The notes under the pieces are model-generated. The model saw nothing but the letters and a program-made list of their open reading frames with translations, was not told the DNA's origin and did not search any database. Made by a program: the position numbers and the translations under genes. From an uncultured Marinoscillum sp. (GTDB lineage Bacteria; Bacteroidota; Bacteroidia; Cytophagales; MED-G16), in the NCBI GenBank assembly GCA_902523065.1, contig CABYXZ010000002.1:124001-188000 (forward strand): a DNA stretch of 64,000 nucleotides, written 5' to 3'. Positions 37,778 through 46,612 of the stretch are shown one piece after another; the stretch's first letter is position 1; each line of letters starts with the position of its first letter.

Positions 37778-38856
37778 ATGAATGGTCTTTTGGTAATTAT
37801 AGCCTCAATTTTTTTTCCACGAACTTCTATGAATATTGACTTTGATTCTTTGTTTTCTTTGTAATTGATATATCCCATTCCTATAGCTTTTTTTGTGTAT
37901 GGTGAAATTGATCCACTTGTAACTTCACCAATAAGTAATCCTTCTGAATTTAAAATTTTATATCCTTTTCTAGGTATACCTTTATCCTTTAATGTAAAAC
38001 CAATTAATATTTTACTTGGTTTTTTTTCTCTGTCTCTACTAACAATTTCACTCCCTATAAATTCTATATCTTTCTTGCATATCCATCCAAGTCCCGCCTC
38101 AATAGGATTTATTGAGTCATCGATATCGTTGCCATGTAGACAAAATCCCATTTCTAGTCTCAGAGTATCTCTTGCTCCAAGACCGATAGGCTTAATATTA
38201 TACTCTTCTCCTTCACTCATGATTGCACTCCACAATGTTTCAGCAAATTCATTTTTTACATATAGCTCAAAACCACCTGCACCAGTATATCCAGTAGCAG
38301 ATATCACCACATTACCATACTTACTGGTATCTTTCTCAACAAATGTGTAGTACTTTACACTTGAGAGGTCTTTATCAAATAATTTACTACACACTTTTTC
38401 CGCATTTGGTCCCTGAACGGCAAAAAGAGAGATCTGATCAGAATGGTTTTTTATTTCAACATTATAATAATTATTCTCATTTAACCATAGGAAGTCTTTC
38501 TCCATGTTAGAAGCGTTCACTACTAACATATATTTATTTGAGCCCATATCGTAGACCAGTAGGTCATCTATAATGCCGCCAGATCTGTTAAGTATTGATG
38601 AGTACTGTACCTTACCCTGCTCAAGTTTATTAATATCATTAGTTGTTACCATCTGTAAAAATTTTTTTGAATTTTCACCAGAAACAAAGAATTCTCCCAT
38701 GTGTGATACATCAAAAACACCTACCTCATCTCTTACACATATATGTTCCTCTGCGATTGAAGTATACCACATGGGCATATTGTATCCAGCAAAAGGAACC
38801 ATTTTAGCATTATTTTCTAAGTGAAATTTTTCGTTTTGAAGTGCTTTAGAATTCAT
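37774..38856 (-). CDS. gcvT: Glycine cleavage system aminomethyltransferase (T-protein)
   Basis: 360 residues. GcvT takes the aminomethyl group from lipoyl-H-protein and passes the carbon to tetrahydrofolate, releasing ammonia. GVFDVSHMGEFFVSG, ATGYTGAGGFELYV and GARDTLRLEMGFCLHGND are the folate-site motifs. H- and P-protein genes are not in the window. Its stop codon overlaps the comB start (ATGA). Confidence 0.96.
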   Translation of the reverse strand: MNSKALQNEKFHLENNAKMVPFAGYNMPMWYTSIAEEHICVRDEVGVFDVSHMGEFFVSGENSKKFLQMVTTNDINKLEQGKVQYSSILNRSGGIIDDLLVYDMGSNKYMLVVNASNMEKDFLWLNENNYYNVEIKNHSDQISLFAVQGPNAEKVCSKLFDKDLSSVKYYTFVEKDTSKYGNVVISATGYTGAGGFELYVKNEFAETLWSAIMSEGEEYNIKPIGLGARDTLRLEMGFCLHGNDIDDSINPIEAGLGWICKKDIEFIGSEIVSRDREKKPSKILIGFTLKDKGIPRKGYKILNSEGLLIGEVTSGSISPYTKKAIGMGYINYKENKESKSIFIEVRGKKIEAIITKRPFI

Positions 38857-38884
38857 TTTTCAAAGATAACTTTTAAAGTCTAAT

Positions 38885-39460
38885 TTATATGAGTTTAAAT
38901 GATTTCCTGTGTAATTCAGTTATACCAAATTTTTTGATTGCATCCCTGTGAGATTTTGTAGGGTATCCAAAGTTTTTATGCCAATCGTATTGATTATGTT
39001 TTTCTGATAATTTTTTCATTAGCTTATCTCTGTAGTTTTTTGCAATTATTGAAGCTGCAGCTATACTTAAATATTTTGAGTCCCCTTTTATGATACATCT
39101 ATGCTCTATGTCTTTATATTTTTTAAATTTGTTTCCGTCTACTATTATATATTTTGGTATTACCCTTAAATTTTCTAGTGCAGCATGCATAGCAGATATT
39201 GATGCATTTAAAATATTTTCTTTATCAATCCTTTTATTATCTATTTCTGATACAGACCAAGCTATGGCGCTGGATTTTATTTCTTTTTCGATAAGAATTC
39301 TTTTTTTAGGGCTAATTGTTTTCGAATCTTTTATTGACTCGTTAGAGTAGTCGTTCGGAAAGATAACCGACGCAGCAACGACAGGTCCAGCAATGCATCC
39401 TCTTCCGACCTCATCACACCCTGCCTCAAGAACTTTACTCTGATAACATGATTTTAACAC
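38885..39460 (-). CDS. rnhB: Ribonuclease HII
   Basis: 191 residues from GTG. The ATG seen nearby is out of frame. It removes RNA from RNA-DNA hybrids and single ribonucleotides from DNA. The catalytic start GCDEVGRG (D16, E17), SIKDSKTISPKKR and IAAASIIAKNYRDKLM are clear. It lies 28 bases upstream of gcvT, which may be co-transcribed. Confidence 0.95.
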   Translation of the reverse strand: MLKSCYQSKVLEAGCDEVGRGCIAGPVVAASVIFPNDYSNESIKDSKTISPKKRILIEKEIKSSAIAWSVSEIDNKRIDKENILNASISAMHAALENLRVIPKYIIVDGNKFKKYKDIEHRCIIKGDSKYLSIAAASIIAKNYRDKLMKKLSEKHNQYDWHKNFGYPTKSHRDAIKKFGITELHRKSFKLI

Positions 39461-39541
39461 TTTTTAAGAATTTTATTTTACTAATAAAACAATTTTTTTA
39501 GAACTATGTCGTCTAAAGAGTATAGAGTTTAAATCTATTTT

Positions 39542-40009
39542 ATGAAAAAGATACTTATTACACTTTTACTATTAATCTCAACGAATGTGGTAAACCAGGT
39601 TTATGCTCAGGTTAGATCTGATTTAAGGCAGAGAATAGGTGAGGTAAGAAAAAAAAATATAGATAGTCAGAGCCCTCTAAGTGAACTTAGGCTTGACGAG
39701 AGTCAGAAAGAGAGGCTTAGAACCATCAGCAGCATGTTCGACGTGTTGATCTCTGGTCTTAGAAAAGAGGTGAAAAGAATGAAACTTGAGATAGAGTTAG
39801 AAAAATTAAATGATAAGGTTGATGTTGAAAAGATCAATAAACTTTTTGACAGAATTGCTCAGACCCAAGCCTCAATCTGGAAGGAGACCTTCAAGAAGGA
39901 GCAAGAAATTAAATCAATGCTAAATGAGAGGCAGCTCATCATGCATGAAAAAATTATAAATAGAAGTTTTATGAATACTAAGAAGGCAAATCCTATTAAC
40001 AAAAGATAG
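39542..40009 (+). CDS. Small periplasmic helical protein (Spy/CpxP-like)
   Basis: 155 residues with a signal peptide of about 23 residues (ends VYAQ). The mature part is almost all charged helix: LDESQKERLRTISSMFDVLI, then ISGLRKEVKRMKLEIELEKL and NEKEQEIKSMLNERQ-type text. This resembles Spy/CpxP-type periplasmic chaperones and metal-resistance proteins by helix pattern, but the LTxxQ motif is not exact. It is a single-gene unit ended by a strong terminator. Confidence 0.7.
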   Translation: MKKILITLLLLISTNVVNQVYAQVRSDLRQRIGEVRKKNIDSQSPLSELRLDESQKERLRTISSMFDVLISGLRKEVKRMKLEIELEKLNDKVDVEKINKLFDRIAQTQASIWKETFKKEQEIKSMLNERQLIMHEKIINRSFMNTKKANPINKR

Positions 40010-40061
40010 TGAATAGAGAACAAGTTTCTTACTAAGTAAAGTTTAACAACAATTCATACAT

Positions 40062-40087
40062 AAAGCCCGAGAGATCGGGCTTTTCTT
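40062..40087 (+). terminator. Intrinsic terminator after the periplasmic protein gene
   Basis: A perfect 9-bp inverted repeat (AAAGCCCGA, loop GAGA, TCGGGCTTT) followed by TTTTCTTT. It ends just 15 bases before the MATE start. Confidence 0.88.
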
Positions 40088-40101
40088 TATATTTACTCCC
40101 G

Positions 40102-41421
40102 ATGAAACTTAAAGATCATTTACTTAAAAATTTATCTCTTTCGTTTCCAATCATGATAAGTCAGTTAGGTCATATAACTGTCGGAGTTTTTGATAGTCTG
40201 ATGATCGGAAAAGTTTCAGTATCCCAGTTGGCTGCGGTCTCATTGGCAACATCCATATTTTCTTTCATTCTACTCTTCTGTATCGGTTTATCGTATGGAA
40301 TAACCCCACTAATATCATCATCAGACAGAGGAAAAAAATATGTTTCATCCATATTATATAATGGAATGTTAGTTAATGTTATCTCCTCCATATTGCTCGT
40401 TTCTTTTGTTATCTTGACTAAGCACTTGTTATCTTATCTTGGACAGGATGAGGAAGTGTTATTTCATACCTACTCATACTTAGATATTATATGTATATCA
40501 CTTATCCCTCTCATTCTATTCCAGACATTTAAACAATTTATTGAAGGTTTAGGATTCACAAAACCTTCGATGTATATATCGGTGATATCAAATGTCATAA
40601 ATGTTGTGTTAAATGCTGTCCTGATTTTTGGACTATTTGGATTTCCAAGGTTAGAAATTATTGGAGCCGCCTATGCTACTTTAATTAGCCGTGTCATAAT
40701 GTTTTTACTAATTTTAATATACTGCCTAAACGATAGGAGATTCAGTAAATACATTCTCAAGACAAAATTTCTTGTTAACCTGAACCATATCAAAGATATT
40801 TTTAGAATTGGATTTGCCTCCGGACTCCAATATATTTTTGAAGTAGGTGCATTTAGTGTTGCTACAGTAATGACTGGTTCTATTGGTGCAATCCATCTTG
40901 CCGCACACCAGATAGCTCTTAACCTTGCAAGCATATCGTATATGATTGCATCAGGTATTGGATCAGCCTCTATGATTTCACTTAGTTATTACGACGGCAA
41001 AAGAAACTTTGAAGATATGAGAAGATCAGGTTTTGCTAGTTTTTTGTTGGTATTTATTCTTATGATAGTCTCGGCTCTAGTTTTTATAATATTTAGAAAT
41101 TATCTACCTGTACTGTATGTAGATGATTCCAGCGTTATAAATATTGCATCAACATTACTGATTATTGCTGGTCTTTTTCAGATATCTGATGGAATTCAGG
41201 CAGTTGGTCTTGGTATATTAAGAGGGATCAGAGACATAAAAAAACCCACTATTGTTACTTTTATTTCGTACTGGATAATATCAATTCCTCTCTCTTATTT
41301 CTTAGGTATTGAGTACGGATATGGTGTTTATGGTATATGGATTGGGCTGAGTGTTGGCTTAACTCTTGCAGCAATTTTTCATGTTACAAGATTTAATTAC
41401 CTTACATTTGTTAAAAAATAA
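40102..41421 (+). CDS. MATE-family efflux transporter
   Basis: 439 residues, about 12 membrane spans in two six-helix halves. SLSFPIMISQLGHITVGVFD and the half-repeat motif QIALNLASISYMIASGIGSA fit the NorM-like branch, which exports cationic drugs or other small molecules using sodium or proton gradients. Substrate is unknown. It starts right behind a terminator, so its promoter must lie in or before that hairpin. plsC begins one base after its stop. Confidence 0.92.
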   Translation: MKLKDHLLKNLSLSFPIMISQLGHITVGVFDSLMIGKVSVSQLAAVSLATSIFSFILLFCIGLSYGITPLISSSDRGKKYVSSILYNGMLVNVISSILLVSFVILTKHLLSYLGQDEEVLFHTYSYLDIICISLIPLILFQTFKQFIEGLGFTKPSMYISVISNVINVVLNAVLIFGLFGFPRLEIIGAAYATLISRVIMFLLILIYCLNDRRFSKYILKTKFLVNLNHIKDIFRIGFASGLQYIFEVGAFSVATVMTGSIGAIHLAAHQIALNLASISYMIASGIGSASMISLSYYDGKRNFEDMRRSGFASFLLVFILMIVSALVFIIFRNYLPVLYVDDSSVINIASTLLIIAGLFQISDGIQAVGLGILRGIRDIKKPTIVTFISYWIISIPLSYFLGIEYGYGVYGIWIGLSVGLTLAAIFHVTRFNYLTFVKK

Positions 41422-41422
41422 G

Positions 41423-42148
41423 ATGAATATTTTTACTGTCATTTATTCGGTGTATGGACTACTAGTATTCTCATCTCTTTTCATTTTTTTTTCTATTCCA
41501 CTTCTTCTTGGTATCTGGTTTAAGAGTTTAAAGAAAATGGCCTATTGGGCTCATCATAAAATTGCAAGGATATTTTTTGCTTGTATTTTTATTCCTCTTA
41601 AAATTCGATATGAGGAAGGTGTTAACCTAAAAAAACAATACATCATTATTTCAAATCATTTCTCTTACATCGACATACCAGCGCTTGCTGCACTGAACAT
41701 ACCATTCAAGTTTATCGGAAAGATGCAAGTGAATGAGATTCCAGTCCTTGGCTATATTTTTAAGAATTTACATATAATGGTTGACAGAGATAGTAAGGAT
41801 AGTAGAAGACAAACTTATATCGATTCTTTTAAGTCAATTGATGAAGGGTATAGCATCGGAATTTTCCCAGAGGGAGGAATAAAAACAGAAGGTGTTCCAA
41901 AATTAGCTCCATTTAAAAATGGTGCTTTTGCGATGGCACTTGAGAAACAGATACCTATTCTCCCAGTATCTCTGATTGGTGCATACAAGATTATGAAGGG
42001 TTCTTTCTTTATTTCTTGGAGCCCTTGTGAGATTATTTGTCACAAACCAATTCCAACGGACGGATACTCAACTGACGACGTCAAAAAGTTTAGTGACAAG
42101 TGTTATGAAATTCTCCAGGGCGAACTAGACAAGTCATACAAAGAATAA
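41423..42148 (+). CDS. 1-acyl-sn-glycerol-3-phosphate acyltransferase
   Basis: 241 residues from the ATG giving MNIFTVIYS; a longer upstream reading inside the MATE gene was rejected. The first 45 residues hold a membrane span. The PlsC domain has the catalytic NHFSYID (HxxxxD) at about residue 81, FIGKMQVNEIPVLGYIF and FPEGGIKTEG. It makes phosphatidic acid, the common phospholipid precursor. Paralogues can acylate other lipids, for example ornithine lipids, so substrate specificity is open. Confidence 0.9.
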   Translation: MNIFTVIYSVYGLLVFSSLFIFFSIPLLLGIWFKSLKKMAYWAHHKIARIFFACIFIPLKIRYEEGVNLKKQYIIISNHFSYIDIPALAALNIPFKFIGKMQVNEIPVLGYIFKNLHIMVDRDSKDSRRQTYIDSFKSIDEGYSIGIFPEGGIKTEGVPKLAPFKNGAFAMALEKQIPILPVSLIGAYKIMKGSFFISWSPCEIICHKPIPTDGYSTDDVKKFSDKCYEILQGELDKSYKE

Positions 42149-42194
42149 GTTTTTTCCCTAATTTATTAATCGAAAAAAAGTAAATTTATTTATT

Positions 42195-43700
42195 ATGTCC
42201 AAAAATAAATTTTCTTATGGTTCTGATAAACTTACCGCTGAGATAGCTATCAAAATTGCAGAGGGGGAGGTACCGGCATCAATTGATGATTCTCAGATAG
42301 ATAAAATAAATAAATCAAGACAGACCATAGATAAATTATCTGATATAAGTGAGGTTATTTACGGGATAAATACTGGATTTGGTGCACTTTGCAATACAAT
42401 CATATCGGAGGAAGAATCTAATGAACTTCAGGAAAATTTACTTAGGAGTCATGCTGTAGGAGTTGGCAAAGACATACCATTACTAGTATCAAAAGTAATG
42501 ATGGTGCTTAAAATTCATTCCTTGTCACTAGGTTTTTCAGGAGTAAGGCTGGATATAATTCAAAGGTTAATTTTTTTACTGGAAAATGATATTATTCCAA
42601 GTGTTCCAACTAAAGGTTCCGTGGGTGCCTCTGGAGACCTAGCACCTTTAGCACATTTATGCCTACCACTTATCGGTGAGGGATATGTATACAAAAATGA
42701 AAAAAAGCATATCACTTCTGAAATACTGGACAAAGAAGGCATCGAACCAATTAAAATTGGAAAAAAAGAGGGTTTAGCCCTGATTAATGGTACTCAATTT
42801 ATAAGTGCATTTACTTGTGTATCATTACTAAGATTTAAGAATTGCCTTGATAATGCAGATATCATTTCTGTAATGAGTTTGGAGGGTACCTTAAGCTCAG
42901 TCTCTCCATTCCATTCTTCAATATCAGAGCTTAGAAGTTATGCTGGTTCTTCGCATGTATCAAAGAAAGTTAGGGAATTAACTAAAGACTCAGAGATCCT
43001 AAACTCACATATCGATTGTGATAAGGTACAAGATCCATACTCCATCAGATGCATTCCCCAAGTACATGGAGCTAGTTGGGATGCTTTCTGCCACCTCGAA
43101 AATGTTTTAAATATTGAATTAAATTCCGTGACAGATAATCCTTTAGTTGTTGATAACAATATCATTAGCGGAGGAAATTTTCATGGACAGCCTGTAGCTA
43201 TACCAATTGACTACAACGTTATTGCAGCATCAGAACTTGGAAATATTTCTGATAGGAGGACATATTTACTTCTCAAGGGAAATAATTCAGTCCCAAAACT
43301 TCTCATAGAAAATTCTGGAGTAAACTCTGGATTTATGATTTTACAATATACCTCTGCAGCACTCTCTAGTGAAAATAAGAATTTATGCTTCCCAGCTAGT
43401 GCCGACTCAATTACTACCTCACTAGGTCAGGAGGATCATGTAAGTATGGGTTCAATTGGAGCTGTAAAATTTTTAAAGGTTATCAAAAACTTAGAAAAAA
43501 TTCTTGCAGTTGAATTATTATGTTCCGCTCAAGCAATTGACTTCTTGCGACCTCTGAAATCTTCTAAAAAAATTGAGAAGTGTCATAAATTAATAAGATC
43601 AAAAGTTGATTATGCACTTAAAGACAGAATCTTCTATGATGATATTAGAGAGGCAACTAAACTTATTAAGTCTGGAAAATTAGTAGAACTAACAAAATAA
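42195..43700 (+). CDS. hutH: Histidine ammonia-lyase
   Basis: 501 residues. It deaminates histidine to urocanate. The Ala-Ser-Gly triad that cyclises to the MIO cofactor is A145-S146-G147 in [24 protein letters not shown] at the N-terminus and [13 protein letters not shown] are also diagnostic of HAL over PAL. It begins the cluster hutH-hutU-hutI-ftcD and ends four bases before hutU. Confidence 0.96.
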   Translation: MSKNKFSYGSDKLTAEIAIKIAEGEVPASIDDSQIDKINKSRQTIDKLSDISEVIYGINTGFGALCNTIISEEESNELQENLLRSHAVGVGKDIPLLVSKVMMVLKIHSLSLGFSGVRLDIIQRLIFLLENDIIPSVPTKGSVGASGDLAPLAHLCLPLIGEGYVYKNEKKHITSEILDKEGIEPIKIGKKEGLALINGTQFISAFTCVSLLRFKNCLDNADIISVMSLEGTLSSVSPFHSSISELRSYAGSSHVSKKVRELTKDSEILNSHIDCDKVQDPYSIRCIPQVHGASWDAFCHLENVLNIELNSVTDNPLVVDNNIISGGNFHGQPVAIPIDYNVIAASELGNISDRRTYLLLKGNNSVPKLLIENSGVNSGFMILQYTSAALSSENKNLCFPASADSITTSLGQEDHVSMGSIGAVKFLKVIKNLEKILAVELLCSAQAIDFLRPLKSSKKIEKCHKLIRSKVDYALKDRIFYDDIREATKLIKSGKLVELTK

Positions 43701-43704
43701 TGAT

Positions 43705-45375
43705 ATGGATTTATCTACCTTCTTAAGTAAATACGCAAACCATCCCAATTATAAGTCTCCAACTGGATCCAATTTGAATACAAAGAGTTGGCTAACAGAG
43801 GCTCCGCTAAGAATGTTTTTAAATAACCTAGATGCTGAAGTAGCAGAGGATCCGGATAGTCTTGTAGTATATGGTGGTACAGGTCAAGCTGCTAGAGATA
43901 GAAAATCAGTAGAAAAAATTATTGAAGTACTCTTAACATTAGAGGAAGATGAAAGTTTACTTGTTCAATCTGGTAAACCTGTTGGGAAGGTAAGGACTCA
44001 TGCCGACGCTCCTAGAGTGCTAATTGCTAATTCTAACCTGGTACCTGCGTGGGCAAATTGGGATCATTTTGAGGAATTGAAGAGGGAGGGATTGATGATG
44101 TACGGTCAGATGACAGCTGGTAGTTGGATATATATTGGAACTCAGGGAATACTCCAGGGTACATATGAGACATTTGTAGCTTGTGCCAACAAACACTTCA
44201 ACGGATCACTGAAAGGTAAGCTATTAGTCTCAGGTGGTTTAGGTGGGATGGGAGGAGCTCAGCCTCTTGCTGCTACGATGGCAGGTGCTACTTTCCTAGG
44301 AGCTGACATTGATCCTGAAAGGATTGAAAAAAGGTTAAAAACAAGATATATAGATAAGATGACAGACTCCTACGAGGAAGCTAGAGACTGGGTTCTTGAA
44401 GCGAAGAGAAGAGGTTTGAATGTCTCCGTTGGTCTTGTAAGTGACATAGGTGATATGCTAGAGAAACTTCTAGAGGACGACATAATTCCTGAAATTCTTA
44501 CAGACCAGACATCTGCCCACGATCCTGTTTTCGGTTATGTTCCTAACGGTATGAGTTTAAGTGATGCAAAGTGCTTGAGAAAGAATGACCAGTCTAAGTA
44601 CAAGAAGTTATCTCTAAAAAGTATGGCTCGTCATGTATCCTTGATGCTAGAAATGAAGAAGAGAGGCTCAATAACATTTGATTATGGAAATAATCTAAGA
44701 GAATTTGCTAAGATGGGTGGCGAGGTAGATGCTTTCGATTTTAAAGGTTTTGTTCCTGAGTACATAAGGCCATTATTTTGTGAAGGCAAAGGCCCATTTA
44801 GGTGGGCTGCTCTTTCAGGTGATCCTGAGGATATCTATGTAACAGACAAAGCTCTTATTGATGCATTCCCTGAAAATAAAGACATGATTAAATGGTTGGA
44901 ACAAGCCAAAGAAAAAATTCAGTTCCAAGGTCTGCCTTGTAGAATTTGTTGGCTGGGGATGGGAGAGAGAGAGAAGGCAGGTCTTATATTTAATGACCTT
45001 GTTAAATCCGGTAAGGTGTCGGCTCCGATAGTAATAGGTAGAGATCACCTAGACTGTGGGTCAGTTGCCTCTCCAAATAGGGAGACGGAAGGCATGAAAG
45101 ATGGCTCTGATGCAGTATCTGACTGGCCATTACTTAATTTAATGTCAAATACTGCAGGTGGCGCAACATGGGTTTCTTTTCATCATGGTGGTGGAGTTGG
45201 AATGGGTTACTCTCAACACGCAGGTATGGTTGTACTGGTTGATGGAACCCAGAGGGCTGAGAGATGTGTCAGAAGAGTACTTCACAACGATCCCGCAATG
45301 GGAGTTTTTAGACATAACGACGCAGGCTACAAAACCGCAAAGGATCATGCTAAAAAATTTAACTTAGAAATTTAA
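43705..45375 (+). CDS. hutU: Urocanate hydratase
   Basis: 556 residues, full length. It adds water to urocanate with NAD as electrophile, giving imidazolonepropionate. Family text: [60 protein letters not shown] and [15 protein letters not shown] near the C-terminus. It lies between hutH and hutI with gaps of four and two bases. Confidence 0.97.
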   Translation: MDLSTFLSKYANHPNYKSPTGSNLNTKSWLTEAPLRMFLNNLDAEVAEDPDSLVVYGGTGQAARDRKSVEKIIEVLLTLEEDESLLVQSGKPVGKVRTHADAPRVLIANSNLVPAWANWDHFEELKREGLMMYGQMTAGSWIYIGTQGILQGTYETFVACANKHFNGSLKGKLLVSGGLGGMGGAQPLAATMAGATFLGADIDPERIEKRLKTRYIDKMTDSYEEARDWVLEAKRRGLNVSVGLVSDIGDMLEKLLEDDIIPEILTDQTSAHDPVFGYVPNGMSLSDAKCLRKNDQSKYKKLSLKSMARHVSLMLEMKKRGSITFDYGNNLREFAKMGGEVDAFDFKGFVPEYIRPLFCEGKGPFRWAALSGDPEDIYVTDKALIDAFPENKDMIKWLEQAKEKIQFQGLPCRICWLGMGEREKAGLIFNDLVKSGKVSAPIVIGRDHLDCGSVASPNRETEGMKDGSDAVSDWPLLNLMSNTAGGATWVSFHHGGGVGMGYSQHAGMVVLVDGTQRAERCVRRVLHNDPAMGVFRHNDAGYKTAKDHAKKFNLEI

Positions 45376-45377
45376 TT

Positions 45378-46595
45378 TTGAAAAAATTAATAGGTCCATT
45401 TAGTCAGATATTAACGATGGAGAATCTTTCTTTAAGTGGTTCACTATCTGATGATCAGCTTAAAATAATAACAAATGGAGGCGTTATAATTGAAGGGGAG
45501 AAGATAATAAAAACTGGACATTTTAATGATCTCAGAAAAGAAGTATCTGATATAATAGAAATAAGTTCTTCAAAGGTCCTCCTCCCAGGATTTATTGATA
45601 GTCACACACATATCTGTTACAGCGGAGACAGGTCATCTGAGTTTTCCAAAAGAAATTCAGGGATCCCATATCAAAAAATATTAGAAGAGGGTGGAGGGAT
45701 TCATAATACAATGAAGGCAACTGCTGAGGCAACTGATGATGAGCTAATAAACTCAACATTGTCAAGATTAGATAGACATTTTAGCGAAGGAGTAACGACT
45801 TGTGAAATTAAAAGTGGTTATGGGAGCACTATTGAAAATGAGTTGAGATTATTAAGAATTATTAATAAAATCAAGAAAATTCATCACTCTGATGTGATTC
45901 CAACATGTTTAGCAGCTCACGTTAAGCCAATGGATTTCGAGTCAAATGAAGTGTATCTTGACTCTATTATTAATGATGTCATACCTCACCTGAGAAAGGA
46001 AAACTTATCAAATAGAATAGACATATTTACAGAGGAAAAGGCTTTTAGTGTTGACGAATCTACCAGATACCTAAATAAATTATCTAAGATGTTTGATATC
46101 ACTGTCCACGCAAATCAGTTCTCCTCTGGTGCTGTAAAAGTTGGTGTAGATGTTGGGGCTAGAAGTGTTGATCATCTGGAAATAATTAACGACGAAGAAA
46201 TAGAATATTTATCTAGATCTGATACTAGTGGTGTTATACTTCCTGGATGTAGTATTGGTCTAGGACTTCCTTTTGCTCCTATAAGAAAATTATTAGATAA
46301 TAATTGCAAAATTTCAATTGCAACTGATTGGAATCCAGGTTCTGCACCTATGGGAGACTTATTAACACAGTGTTCTATGCTCTCTTCTTTTGAGAAATTA
46401 TCATCGGCTGAAATTTTTTCATCCATAACATTTAGAGCTGCGTATTCTTTAGGTTTAAGTGACAGAGGGAAAATATCTCCAGGGATGATTGCTGACTTTA
46501 TAACTTTTGATTCATCAGATTATAGAGAAATACTTTATAACCAAGGTAAAATGAAACCGTCCTTGAAATGTAAAAGAGGTAAAATCTATAATTAA
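45378..46595 (+). CDS. hutI: Imidazolonepropionase
   Basis: 405 residues starting at a TTG. The next ATG is 39 bases in and would remove the conserved KKLIGPFSQILTM opening, so TTG is preferred. The amidohydrolase opens the imidazolone ring to N-formimino-glutamate. Metal ligands are in DSHTHICYSGDRSSE (HxH) and VHANQFSSGAVKVG, with later ATDWNPGSAP. It follows hutU by two bases. Confidence 0.95.
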   Translation: MKKLIGPFSQILTMENLSLSGSLSDDQLKIITNGGVIIEGEKIIKTGHFNDLRKEVSDIIEISSSKVLLPGFIDSHTHICYSGDRSSEFSKRNSGIPYQKILEEGGGIHNTMKATAEATDDELINSTLSRLDRHFSEGVTTCEIKSGYGSTIENELRLLRIINKIKKIHHSDVIPTCLAAHVKPMDFESNEVYLDSIINDVIPHLRKENLSNRIDIFTEEKAFSVDESTRYLNKLSKMFDITVHANQFSSGAVKVGVDVGARSVDHLEIINDEEIEYLSRSDTSGVILPGCSIGLGLPFAPIRKLLDNNCKISIATDWNPGSAPMGDLLTQCSMLSSFEKLSSAEIFSSITFRAAYSLGLSDRGKISPGMIADFITFDSSDYREILYNQGKMKPSLKCKRGKIYN

Positions 46596-46599
46596 TATT

Positions 46600-46607
46600 T
46601 ACTTTTG
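46600..46607 (+). promoter_or_regulatory. Candidate -7 box before ftcD
   Basis: TACTTTTG fits TAnnTTTG and ends five bases before the ftcD ATG. No -33 match is seen at the right distance. It may be a weak internal, leaderless start in the hut operon, or chance. Confidence 0.28.
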
Positions 46608-46612
46608 TAAAT

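Noticed and set aside
37865..38350. Open reading of 161 codons opposite gcvT
   Set aside because: gcvT is full length with family motifs; the opposite frame shows none.
41366..41422. Longer plsC start inside the end of the MATE gene
   Set aside because: The additional residues are a frame shadow of the MATE C-terminus; the ATG at 41423 gives the family-like N-terminus.
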